Below the pieces are notes generated by a model. The model saw only the letters and a list, made by a program, of their open reading frames with translations, made no database searches and had not been told where the DNA came from. From assembly GCA_003648815.1 (NCBI GenBank), contig QMPZ01000011.1, forward strand, positions 1-20,620: a DNA stretch of 20,620 nt. Reading direction: 5' to 3'. The position numbers and the translations under genes were made by a program. Origin of the DNA: Candidatus Aerophobota bacterium. Lineage in GTDB: Bacteria; Aerophobota; Aerophobia; Aerophobales; B47-G16. Below are positions 7,502 to 14,088 of this stretch, piece by piece (within the stretch, counting starts at the first letter, position 1; each line of letters begins with the position of its first letter).

Positions 7502-7530
7502 TTGATAAATCAGCATAAATATGCTATATA
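7502..7530 (+). promoter_or_regulatory. Candidate promoter for the Gfo/Idh oxidoreductase
   Basis: TTGATA (7502-7507), a 17-bp spacer and TATATA (7525-7530) precede the oxidoreductase gene by about 35 bp. Its -35 abuts the folE -35 on the other strand, so the two promoters are divergent and share regulatory space. Confidence 0.5.
7512..7525. promoter_or_regulatory. 14-bp palindrome inside a promoter spacer
   Basis: AGCATAAATATGCT is a perfect inverted repeat (6-bp arms, 2-bp centre) filling most of the spacer between the -35 and -10 elements of the plus-strand promoter. That position and size suit a dimeric repressor site. No regulator gene is adjacent and the site occurs in A+T-rich DNA, so this is a suggestion only. 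Confidence 0.4.
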
Positions 7531-7564
7531 TTTTTAAAAGCCATAATCTTGTGAGGAGGAGAGG

Positions 7565-8530
7565 ATGTCGGTAAGGGTTGGATTTATCGGAACAGGGAAG
7601 ATTGCCAATCGCCATATAGAGAAGTTGACGAGGATAAAAGAGGTGAAGTTTGTCTCCTTTTGCGACGTAGTTCAGGAAAAAGCGGAAAGGTTAGCTCAAA
7701 AATATGGAGGTAGAGCTTATACCGACCACTCAGAGATGCTGGATAAGGAAAGATTAGATGCGGTCTATATTTGTCTGCCCCCTTTTGCTCATACTGATCA
7801 GGAGATTCTGGCAGCCGAGAAAGGGATAAACTTATTCATAGAAAAACCCATCGCTTTGAGCCTGGAGAAGGCTCGTCAAATTAACGAGGTCATTGAAAAA
7901 GCCGGCGTTATCTCAAGTGTAGGGTACGTATACCGGTATTCTGATATCGTGAACAGAGCCAAAGAGGAGATAGACGGTAAAAAGATCGCTCTTGTTTTAG
8001 GATATTATCTTTGCTCTATGCCTTATCCTCATTGGTGGAGAGTAAAAGATGCATCAGGTGGACAGATAGTGGAGCAGACAACTCACATATTTGATCTGGC
8101 GAGGTATTTTGTCGGTGAAGTGGACAGAGTTTACGCTCAAAGATCTCAAGGGTTAATGAATGATGTGGAAAACTACAGCGTAGATGATGCTTCCTGTGTA
8201 AGTCTTCACTTTAAGAGTGGAACCATAGGGAATATCTCCTCGAGTTGTCTTCTCAAGAAAGGAGGACACTGGGGAATAAGGTTTATCAGCAAGGATCTGG
8301 AGGTTAATTTGCATCTTTCCTCACATCTTCTTAGCATTAACAGCGAAAAGGAGATAAAGATAAGGTCATCTCAAGATCCCTATCAACAGGAAAATCAAGC
8401 CTTTATTGAGGCGGTGAAGAAAAAAGATCCCACCAAGATCAAATCTCCTTATTTTGATGCCTTGAAAACCCTTGAGCTTACCTTAGCTGCCAATGCGTCC
8501 CTGGAGAAGGAAGAGGTAATCTTCCTGTAA
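7565..8530 (+). CDS. Gfo/Idh/MocA-family oxidoreductase
   Basis: This is an NAD(P)-dependent sugar-type dehydrogenase of 321 residues; the substrate is unknown. The Rossmann domain begins VGFIGTGKIA (glycines 6, 9 and 11). The family's EKP motif (Glu93-Lys94-Pro95, with the catalytic lysine) is present, and the C-terminal domain carries GGQIVEQTTHIFDLARYF with the conserved active-site His174. Relatives act on inositol, glucose, UDP-sugars or other cyclic polyols. AGGAGG at 7554-7559 gives a strong ribosome binding site. The gene stands alone between a divergent promoter and repeat R3. Its G+C and codon style match its neighbours. Confidence 0.9.
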   Translation: MSVRVGFIGTGKIANRHIEKLTRIKEVKFVSFCDVVQEKAERLAQKYGGRAYTDHSEMLDKERLDAVYICLPPFAHTDQEILAAEKGINLFIEKPIALSLEKARQINEVIEKAGVISSVGYVYRYSDIVNRAKEEIDGKKIALVLGYYLCSMPYPHWWRVKDASGGQIVEQTTHIFDLARYFVGEVDRVYAQRSQGLMNDVENYSVDDASCVSLHFKSGTIGNISSSCLLKKGGHWGIRFISKDLEVNLHLSSHLLSINSEKEIKIRSSQDPYQQENQAFIEAVKKKDPTKIKSPYFDALKTLELTLAANASLEKEEVIFL

Positions 8531-8552
8531 AGGTATTTTCTTGAAGTATAGG

Positions 8553-8657
8553 AATTTATAAACATTTGTTTAATAAAGGGGGGAGCAGCGAAGCGTTGAG
8601 GGGGTCATTCCGAAGGAATGGGCGAAAGCCTATGTTTCCCCCCTCAAATGTCGTTTT
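8553..8657 (+). repeat. Palindromic repeat R3
   Basis: This 105-bp element is the reverse complement of most of R4 (13868-14025), with about five differences. It contains a tail (8553-8576, A+T-rich), GGGGGGAGCAGCGAAGCG (8578-8595), an outer stem TTGAGGGGG (8596-8604) with CCCCCTCAA (8639-8647), and an inner hairpin CATTCC-gaa-GGAATG (8606-8620). It lies between the Gfo/Idh stop and the hxlB promoter, outside the predicted hxlB transcript. Confidence 0.9.
8596..8657 (+). terminator. Possible terminator formed by R3
   Basis: The 9-bp outer stem of R3 (8596-8604 with 8639-8647), stabilised by the inner CATTCC/GGAATG hairpin, is followed after six bases by a T-rich stretch (TTTTCTTGTTTT from 8654). 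This could end transcription of the Gfo/Idh gene just before the next promoter. The loop is long and the T-run is offset, so it is not canonical. Confidence 0.35.
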
Positions 8658-8663
8658 CTTGTT

Positions 8664-8691
8664 TTGACTTTTGCCTCAAATCGTATATAAT
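8664..8691 (+). promoter_or_regulatory. Sigma70-type promoter for the hxlB operon
   Basis: TTGACT (8664-8669) and TATAAT (8686-8691) are separated by 16 bp. Transcription should start near 8698, which rules out an hxlB start at the in-frame TTG at 8671 and leaves a leader of about 114 nt before the GTG at 8812. I see no convincing conserved RNA structure in that leader. The promoter at 13835 has the same -35 and spacing. Confidence 0.75.
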
Positions 8692-8811
8692 TGCCATTGG
8701 GACTCAAGATACAGGGGTTTTAAGGTCCTTGCGGCATATCAATTTCTGAGGAGAAAGTGTCTAATTTGGGGATATTTTCTTGGCAGATACCTTAAATTTA
8801 TAGGAAATAAG

Positions 8812-9360
8812 GTGAAAAATCAAAGCTTAAAAGAGGTCTTGAAATTAATCCTGTCCGAGATAAAAGATGTTCTTTCAAAAATAGATGAGAAGAAGACGGA
8901 GGCATTTATAGGAAAGATATTGAAGGCGAAGAGGAGATTTCTCCTCGGCCAGGGAAGAAGCGGCCTTGTCGCCCGATGCTTTGCTATGAGGCTGATGCAA
9001 ATGGGTTTTCCCGTCTACGTGGTGGGAGAGACGATTACTCCGGCTATAGAAGAGAAAGACCTTTTGATTGTCTGTTCAGCTTCCGGGGAAAGGCATCTTG
9101 TGCTTGAGATGGCCTCCTTGGCCAGGGAAAAAGGGGCAGCTATATGCGCCCTGACTTCCCGCGAGGACTCGCCTCTGGCTAAGTTTTCCGACCTGTCTAT
9201 TAAAATACCTGTTTCTTTAAAGGGTTCCTCTTCTCAACCCCTGGGGTCTTTATTTGAGCAATGTCTCCTGCTTTATCTGGAGGGGGTAGTTTTTGTCTTG
9301 ATGAGGAGGCTGGATATATGCGAAGGGGAGATGAGAAAAAGGCACGCTAACTTAGAGTAG
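8812..9360 (+). CDS. hxlB: 6-phospho-3-hexuloisomerase (SIS domain)
   Basis: PHI interconverts 3-hexulose 6-phosphate and fructose 6-phosphate, the second step of the ribulose monophosphate (RuMP) pathway. The open frame extends back to 8671, but that part overlaps the predicted promoter. GTG at 8812, six bases after AGGA, gives 182 residues, the usual PHI length, beginning with the typical ILSEIKDVL helix. The single SIS domain shows LLGQGRSGLVARCFAMRLMQMG, VYVVGE, and CSASGERHLV (phosphosugar loop), then SSSQPLGSLFEQCLLL, which matches the PHI active-site segment and separates it from other SIS isomerases. Its partner, the hexulose-phosphate synthase fusion, lies at 14461. It is the first gene of the operon and sits 10 bp before the folate cyclo-ligase. 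Confidence 0.88.
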   Translation: MKNQSLKEVLKLILSEIKDVLSKIDEKKTEAFIGKILKAKRRFLLGQGRSGLVARCFAMRLMQMGFPVYVVGETITPAIEEKDLLIVCSASGERHLVLEMASLAREKGAAICALTSREDSPLAKFSDLSIKIPVSLKGSSSQPLGSLFEQCLLLYLEGVVFVLMRRLDICEGEMRKRHANLE

Positions 9361-9370
9361 AGGTAAGAAG

Positions 9371-9979
9371 GTGGAAAAGGAGCTTTTGCGAAAGAGGATT
9401 TTGTCCCTTCGTCGTTCTCTTAGCTATGAGGAAATACAGAAAAAAAGTGAGAAGATCAAACAAAGGCTTTTTTCTCTACCCGCCTTTGATAAAGCGCGGG
9501 CATTGCTTTTTTATCTGTCCCTGAAGGATGAGGTGCAAACCCGAGATATGATTAAAGAGGCCTTAAAGCTCAACAAAATAGTTGCCGTTCCCTTGATCAA
9601 ACTAAAAGAGAGGAATATTTTACCGGCGAGGTTATATAGGTTCGATGAAGACCTTACCATTGGTCCTTTAGGAATTCCACAGCCAAAAGGAAACTTAGAG
9701 CGTCTTTTGCCCTTGAATGAGATTGAGCTGGTCATCGTTCCCGGAGTTGCTTTTGACGAGAAGGGAAATCGCATAGGCTTTGGGATGGGCTTTTATGACA
9801 GATTCTTAAAGAAGCTACCGGCAAGGGTTGAAGTCGTAGCCCTCGCCTTTGAACTGCAGCTTGTACAAAGGATACCATCTCAACCTCATGATATATCCGT
9901 GGACTGTATCGTCACCGAAAGACGAATCATCCACTGCAAAAATAAGGGAGGATTTTATGTATTTAAACAGGCCTCTTAA
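9371..9979 (+). CDS. 5-formyltetrahydrofolate cyclo-ligase
   Basis: The enzyme (MTHFS, YgfA family) converts 5-formyl-tetrahydrofolate to 5,10-methenyl-tetrahydrofolate using ATP. At 202 residues it is of normal length. Visible features are the basic N-terminal helix (KELLRKRILSLRRSL), the LSLKDEVQT segment, the GPLGIPQPKG loop, the IVPGVAFDEKGNRIGFGMGFYDRFL nucleotide and folate binding signature split over about residues 118-142, and the late PHDISVDCIVTE strand. The start is GTG at 9371 behind GAGGTAAG. The next gene begins 23 bp before this one ends, and its product is expected to act on methenyl- or formimidoyl-folate, so the two are likely partners in one-carbon metabolism. Confidence 0.93.
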   Translation: MEKELLRKRILSLRRSLSYEEIQKKSEKIKQRLFSLPAFDKARALLFYLSLKDEVQTRDMIKEALKLNKIVAVPLIKLKERNILPARLYRFDEDLTIGPLGIPQPKGNLERLLPLNEIELVIVPGVAFDEKGNRIGFGMGFYDRFLKKLPARVEVVALAFELQLVQRIPSQPHDISVDCIVTERRIIHCKNKGGFYVFKQAS

Positions 9980-10595
9980 GGATTTCATAGGGGATACCTC
10001 CTCCAGGACTCCTACTCCAGGAGGAGGGAGCGTATCTGCCCTCACAGGAGCTCTGGGAGCATCTCTTCTTTGCATGGTGGCTAACTTTACCTTGGGGAAA
10101 AAGAAATATAAAGAAGTAGAAGATGAGGTGAAAAAGCTCTTGAAGGAAGCGGAGGAGCTTAAGGAGAAACTGATGAGATTAATTCAGGAGGATATAGAGG
10201 CTTATGAGCAAGTTCATCAGGCCATCAAGGCCTCCAGAGGCACTTCAGAGAAGGAAAAGGACTACTCTCAGCTTTTAGAGAAGGCTTTCAAGCAAGCCAG
10301 CTCTATTCCCTTAAGGACAGCTCAACTTTGCCTTCAATTGATAAAGTTAGGAGAAAAACTTCTTTTAATAGGAAATCCTAACTTAATCACCGATACAGGA
10401 ATAGGAGTTCTTCTGGCGGAGACAGCTCTCGAGAGCGCAGCTTTAAACGTGGAAATCAACCTTGCCTCCATTAAGGATGAGGAGTTTAAGAAAAAAAGGT
10501 GGGCAGAACTTTCCTCTTTTTTATCCGAAGGGAAAAGGATAAGGGATGGTGTAATCGGGAAAATCAAAAATAGACTAAGAGGTGATGATTTATGA
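9957..10595 (+). CDS. fchA: FTCD_C-family folate enzyme (methenyl-THF cyclohydrolase or formimino-THF cyclodeaminase)
   Basis: This 212-residue all-helical protein matches the cyclodeaminase domain of FTCD and its stand-alone bacterial form FchA. The glycine-rich start TPTPGGGSVSALTGALGASL (about residues 18-37) is characteristic, as is the later NPNLITDTGIGVLLAETAL helix pair followed by NVEIN. The frame stays open back to 9849, but ATG at 9957 is preceded by AAGGGAGGA at 9944-9952, giving the usual length and a 23-bp overlap with the cyclo-ligase gene. Stand-alone members act as 5,10-methenyl-THF cyclohydrolase in some anaerobes and methylotrophs, or deaminate formimino-THF during histidine or purine breakdown. 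No glutamate formiminotransferase domain is present, which favours the cyclohydrolase role without proving it. Confidence 0.82.
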   Translation: MYLNRPLKDFIGDTSSRTPTPGGGSVSALTGALGASLLCMVANFTLGKKKYKEVEDEVKKLLKEAEELKEKLMRLIQEDIEAYEQVHQAIKASRGTSEKEKDYSQLLEKAFKQASSIPLRTAQLCLQLIKLGEKLLLIGNPNLITDTGIGVLLAETALESAALNVEINLASIKDEEFKKKRWAELSSFLSEGKRIRDGVIGKIKNRLRGDDL

Positions 10596-11659
10596 AGGTT
10601 CTTTTCGCGGTGTGCTCCTGGGGACTGGGTCATGCCACAAGAGACCTTCCTCTTATTTGGAGAATGATAGAAGCCGGGCATAACGTCACCGTGGTGGGAA
10701 CGGGTAGATCTTTAAACCTGCTGAGGAAAGAGCTGGGGAAGAGCTGTCGTTTCTTAGATATTCCTGATTATTCCTCTCCTTATTCTGAGAAGGGCTTTCT
10801 TGTGGCCAAATTCGTTGGTTATCTTCCTGTTTATATAGAGGAAATTGTCCGGGAACATAGGAAAATAAAAAAATTGGTGAGAAAAGATGGGTATGAAAGG
10901 ATAATCTCCGATAACCGCTTTGGTGTTTATGATAGCACAATTCCCTCCTATTTTATCTCTCATCAGCTTCGATTTATCCCTCCTCGGAGGGTAAAGATCT
11001 TTGAGAGAGCAACTGAGGGATTTAATTATTCCTTCAAGAGAAACTTTTTGAAGTTCTTAGTTCCCGATGACAAGGATAATCCCTTAAGTGGTGATCTTTC
11101 TCATAACTTAAGATTTTTTAAGGATGGTAAGGTGGAATATCTGGGGATTCTTTCCAGCTTAAGGAAGCTGGAGGTGAAGGAGGACATCGATTACTTTATT
11201 TCTCTGTCAGGCCCTGAACCTCAGAGGACAATCTTGGAGAGAAAGCTTCTAAAACAGGCTCCTCTTTTAAAGGGGAAGATAGTTATTGCCTTAGGTAAGC
11301 CAGAGGAATATAAGGAGGAGGTAAGAGGTAATATACGTATCATCAGTTTCTTAGACAGAGAAAAACAAGAGGAGATTATGAACAGGGCAAAACTGGTGAT
11401 TGCCAGACCAGGATATACTACCCTGATGGAGTTGGCTTTTTTAGGGAAAAAGGCTTTGCTCATTCCCACTCCCGGTCAGACCGAGCAGATCTATCTGGCA
11501 AGCTATCACAGAAGTAAAGGGAACTTTTATAGCGTGGACCAGGATGAGTTAGACCTGGTAAGGGATGTGGAGAGGGCTAAACAGTACAAGGGGATAAGCT
11601 ACGAGGAAGCTGGGGAAAGTGCTGTAGATAAGTTTATGAGGACAGTATTTGGAGAATGA
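10592..11659 (+). CDS. GT-B glycosyltransferase, MurG-like C-terminal domain
   Basis: This 355-residue protein begins VLFAVCSWGLGHATRDLPLI, with the N-terminal glycine/histidine pattern of GT-B enzymes that take nucleotide sugars. The C-terminal half has LVIARPGYTTLMELAFLGK and IPTPGQTEQ (about residues 268-300), the Glyco_tran_28_C signature shared with MurG and diacylglycerol glycosyltransferases, which binds the nucleotide sugar. It resembles a family seen in archaea and various bacteria whose acceptor is mostly unknown. The start overlaps fchA by ATGA and its stop overlaps the flippase-like gene by ATGA, so it is translated as part of the operon. A lipid-linked acceptor is inferred from those neighbours. 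It is unlikely to be MurG itself because the sequence diverges outside the signature. Confidence 0.8.
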   Translation: MKVLFAVCSWGLGHATRDLPLIWRMIEAGHNVTVVGTGRSLNLLRKELGKSCRFLDIPDYSSPYSEKGFLVAKFVGYLPVYIEEIVREHRKIKKLVRKDGYERIISDNRFGVYDSTIPSYFISHQLRFIPPRRVKIFERATEGFNYSFKRNFLKFLVPDDKDNPLSGDLSHNLRFFKDGKVEYLGILSSLRKLEVKEDIDYFISLSGPEPQRTILERKLLKQAPLLKGKIVIALGKPEEYKEEVRGNIRIISFLDREKQEEIMNRAKLVIARPGYTTLMELAFLGKKALLIPTPGQTEQIYLASYHRSKGNFYSVDQDELDLVRDVERAKQYKGISYEEAGESAVDKFMRTVFGE

Positions 11660-12660
11660 AGGGAAAAGTCTTCGTACTTTTTTCGACGATAATTGCAGGT
11701 ATAATATTTGTTCTTTTGTTTTACATAATTGGAGTGGAGCAGATACTGTCTCGAATAGGAGAGTTGGGGCTTGTAGGAAGTGTTATCTTCGTAGGAACCG
11801 CTCTTTTTATTCTCTTTATCTCAGCTATTTCCTGGCAGGTGATCCTTAAAGGATATGGATACCGTCTTCCCTTCGGAGACGTGATAGTGGCCAGGACAAT
11901 AGGTTTTGCCATCAGCTATCTTACTCCTTCTGCGTATATAGGAGGAGAGCCTCTGAGAATCTATATACTCAGCAAGAAACATTCCCTATCCTTAACCAGA
12001 GTGGGAGCCACAGTTATCGTAAGTAAGTTCCTGGAATTAGGAGCGGCTCTGTTCTTCGTTTACTTAGGGAGCATTTTCACCTTAATAGAATATGAACTTC
12101 CCGTCAGCGTTTACATGACCGTCTTGGTAGTTAACGTTATCTGCGGAGTTGGGATGGGGCTGATTCTGCGTGCCTTTATCCGTCAGAACAAGGTCTTCAC
12201 CTATTTAGTCGGTCTTCTGGGTCGTATAAGATTCCTCTCCAATTCTCTTAACAAGATCGAGCCAGAGATATCCAAGATGGAAGAGGAAATCTTTTCAGCC
12301 TTCAGAGAGCATAAGAGGGAGACCATCTTAGCTTTCGGTCTTAATCTGGCGGGTGAACTTCTCGTGTTTCTCAAACCAGCTATTTTCTTTTATTTCCTCA
12401 AGGTCATCCTCAAATTTTCCCAGCTTGCCCTCCTTTTCGCCTTAACTCATCTTCTTCTTTCCCTGCAATTTACCCCCGGAGCATTGGGCATCTTTGAACT
12501 GGGGGAAATAGGAATTTTTCAACTCGTGGGAATAGGACCTGACAGAGCTCTTGCCTTCAGCCTGATGGTTAGAATAGCTGATTTAACAGGGGTAGCAGTA
12601 GCGGCGATTTTCGCTCTTCACCTGGGATTGAAGGCGCTTTTGAGGGTAAGGGAGAGATGA
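11656..12660 (+). CDS. Flippase-like integral membrane protein (UPF0104/LPG synthase TM family)
   Basis: This 334-residue protein is almost entirely hydrophobic helices (about eight), with polar loops at about residues 190-225. The SWQVILKGYGYRLPFGDV, TIGFAISYLTPSAYIGGEPLRIY (about 80-102) and FTPGALGIFELGEIGIFQL (about 272-290) segments are the recognised marks of the lysylphosphatidylglycerol-synthase transmembrane family (PF03706), which includes archaeal AglD-like proteins. The family is linked to lipid or lipid-sugar transfer across membranes, but the exact activity is often unknown. There is no C-terminal MprF aminoacyl-transfer domain. It lies between two glycosyltransferase genes with ATGA overlaps on both sides, suggesting a role in moving or using a glycolipid they make. 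Confidence 0.83.
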   Translation: MKGKVFVLFSTIIAGIIFVLLFYIIGVEQILSRIGELGLVGSVIFVGTALFILFISAISWQVILKGYGYRLPFGDVIVARTIGFAISYLTPSAYIGGEPLRIYILSKKHSLSLTRVGATVIVSKFLELGAALFFVYLGSIFTLIEYELPVSVYMTVLVVNVICGVGMGLILRAFIRQNKVFTYLVGLLGRIRFLSNSLNKIEPEISKMEEEIFSAFREHKRETILAFGLNLAGELLVFLKPAIFFYFLKVILKFSQLALLFALTHLLLSLQFTPGALGIFELGEIGIFQLVGIGPDRALAFSLMVRIADLTGVAVAAIFALHLGLKALLRVRER

Positions 12661-13838
12661 GAGTCTGTTTTGTCTCGGATCAGGCTTTTCCTGCCTTTGG
12701 AGGAGAGGGGATTTCCACCAGGAACTTTTGCTTAAACTTAGAGCAAAGGGGACATAAGGTAATTCTTTTAACCTCAAAGGTTAAAAATCCCCCCTCGGTG
12801 AGGCAAATTAACATTTACAGGTTCTTCAGCATTCCCATTCCCGTAAAAAGGGGCTACCTCGCCTTTCCTCCTATGAGAAAACTTCTTTCCCTCTTACAAG
12901 ACGAGCGAATAGAGCTTGTCCACATTAATCTTCCTACCTTTTTGGGTTGGCAAGCCTTAAGGGCGGCCAGGATAATGAGGATTCCCGTGGTTATGGGGTT
13001 CCATGTTCAGGTGGGCAATGTCATTCGTCATTCTCTTCCGCTGTTCTTTTTCGGAAAGCTGGTGGAAGGATGGTTTTCCTTTTTTTTCAGGCAAGGCGAC
13101 ATAGTGATTGCTCCCTCCAGTTTTGCCAGCAGGGTTTTGCGTCGATACACCGACAGGCCTATTGAGGTGATAAGCAATGGAGTTGATCTGGAAAAATTTA
13201 ACCTGGAGAAGGTTTCTTTCGAAGATAGGGAACGCTTCAGGAGGAAGTATTCATTGGCAGGCTTCTCTGTCCTGCTTTATGTGGGTCGATTAAACTATGA
13301 GAAAAACGTGGGTTATCTCATCGAGATAATGAAAAATTTACCGCGGAAGGATATCGTCCTTCTAATTGTGGGAGAGGGGGAGTTAAGGAAGGAGCTCGAA
13401 AAGAAGATAAAGAGGCTCAGAATGGAGAAAAAGGTTATCCTCGCCGGCCGTCTGGAAGATGAGGAGCTACTGTGTGCCTATGCTGAGGCGGATATCTTCA
13501 TCCTGCCCTCCTTTACGGAACTACAGAGCATAGCTACCTTAGAGGCTATGGCGATGAAAAACGTCATTATGGTGGGAAAGAGCGAGGAAAGTGCAGCTCA
13601 GGAGCTTGTCAGGGAAGGAGTAAATGGATATACCTTTAGCTTAAAAAATCCCCGGGATGCAGCGGACAAGATAGGTAGGGTTCTTTTTGATGAAAAGCTT
13701 AAGGAGAGGATGCAGAAGAATGCATTTGAAATGGTCCGTCAGCACGATATACGAAAAAGTGTCTCGAAGTTAGAGGCACTTTATCAGAGGTTAATTGATG
13801 GCAAAGCCCGCCAGGCTCACCAAAAGGCTGTTTTTTGA
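12657..13838 (+). CDS. GT4-family glycosyltransferase
   Basis: This 393-residue retaining GT-B enzyme starts RVCFVSDQAFPAFGGEGIS, with the N-terminal GG-xG donor/acceptor loop. The C-terminal domain (about 200-370) includes LLYVGRLNYEKNVGYLIE, the usual R/K pair that binds the nucleotide-sugar phosphates, and FTELQSIATLEAMA, which carries the EX7E motif (Glu288 and Glu296). The TE-xQS variant of that motif is common in GT4 enzymes that glucosylate diacylglycerol, so a glycoglycerolipid role is plausible, and the upstream flippase-like gene fits it. The acceptor and sugar are not shown by the sequence. It is the last gene of the operon; its stop codon lies inside the -35 hexamer of the next promoter. 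Confidence 0.87.
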   Translation: MRVCFVSDQAFPAFGGEGISTRNFCLNLEQRGHKVILLTSKVKNPPSVRQINIYRFFSIPIPVKRGYLAFPPMRKLLSLLQDERIELVHINLPTFLGWQALRAARIMRIPVVMGFHVQVGNVIRHSLPLFFFGKLVEGWFSFFFRQGDIVIAPSSFASRVLRRYTDRPIEVISNGVDLEKFNLEKVSFEDRERFRRKYSLAGFSVLLYVGRLNYEKNVGYLIEIMKNLPRKDIVLLIVGEGELRKELEKKIKRLRMEKKVILAGRLEDEELLCAYAEADIFILPSFTELQSIATLEAMAMKNVIMVGKSEESAAQELVREGVNGYTFSLKNPRDAADKIGRVLFDEKLKERMQKNAFEMVRQHDIRKSVSKLEALYQRLIDGKARQAHQKAVF

Positions 13839-13862
13839 CTAAAGTTGAACTTTTGATAGAAT
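13835..13862 (+). promoter_or_regulatory. Sigma70-type promoter for queD and the HPS fusion
   Basis: TTGACT (13835-13840) and TAGAAT (13857-13862) are 16 bp apart; the -10 matches consensus at five of six positions. The -35 overlaps the stop codon of the GT4 gene. A start near 13869 gives a leader of about 220 nt that would include the whole of R4 and the hairpin region before queD. An AT-rich inverted repeat (AAAGTTGAACTTT, 13841-13853) lies in the spacer. Confidence 0.6.
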
Positions 13863-13867
13863 CTATT

Positions 13868-14025
13868 AAAACGACACTTGAGGGGGGAAACATAGGCTTT
13901 CGCCCATTCCTTCGGAATGACCCCCTCAACGCTTCGCTGCTCCCCCTTCATCGACACTTGAGGGGGGAATCTTCCCCCCTCAACGCTTCGCTGCTCCCCC
14001 TTCATTAGACAGATGTTTATAAATT
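13868..14025 (-). repeat. Palindromic repeat R4, two tandem units
   Basis: R4 is the inverted partner of R3. Unit 1 (13872-13951) has an outer stem TTGAGGGGG (from 13878) with CCCCCTCAA (13921-13929) around an inner hairpin CATTCC-ttc-GGAATG (13905-13919). Unit 2 (13952-14005) repeats the same ends but lacks the inner part, leaving a perfect 12-bp stem TTGAGGGGGGAA (13958-13969) with TTCCCCCCTCAA (13972-13983). Both units end in CGCTTCGCTGCTCCCCC and TTCAT. The A+T tail after unit 2 (to 14025) matches the tail of R3. No T-run follows on the plus strand. It fills most of the 250-bp gap between the GT4 gene and queD. Confidence 0.9.
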
Positions 14026-14031
14026 AAATAA

Positions 14032-14085
14032 GAGCTGTGCTACCTCAATATTCAGGAGAATGCTCAGCTCCTCGTCGAGGAGGAG
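14032..14085 (+). promoter_or_regulatory. Competing hairpins over the queD ribosome binding site
   Basis: CTCCTC (14068-14073) can pair with GAGGAG (14077-14082), which is part of the GAGGAGGAG ribosome binding site a few bases before the queD ATG. The same CTCCT can pair instead with AGGAG at 14054-14058, and CAGCTC (14065-14070) can pair with GAGCTG (14032-14037). The pairings exclude one another, as in a translational switch. The match to any known riboswitch is poor and the helices are short. Confidence 0.4.
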
Positions 14086-14088
14086 AGA

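Noticed and set aside
12583..12777. Minus-strand open frame across the flippase-GT4 junction
   Set aside because: It is antisense to two well-supported genes with clear motifs and has no recognisable domain of its own.
13817..14005. Minus-strand open frame with an internal repeat (MKGEQRSVEG twice)
   Set aside because: The duplication comes from the two tandem units of R4. It is translated noncoding repeat, not a protein gene.
13872..14005. CRISPR array in the two R4 units
   Set aside because: There are only two units of different length with no spacer between them, each unit is itself a hairpin, and no cas gene is present.
14026..14088. preQ1 class I riboswitch upstream of queD
   Set aside because: The expected A-rich 3' tail and the compact five-base stem with its C-rich loop are not recognisable. 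The alternative hairpins are reported instead, without a class.
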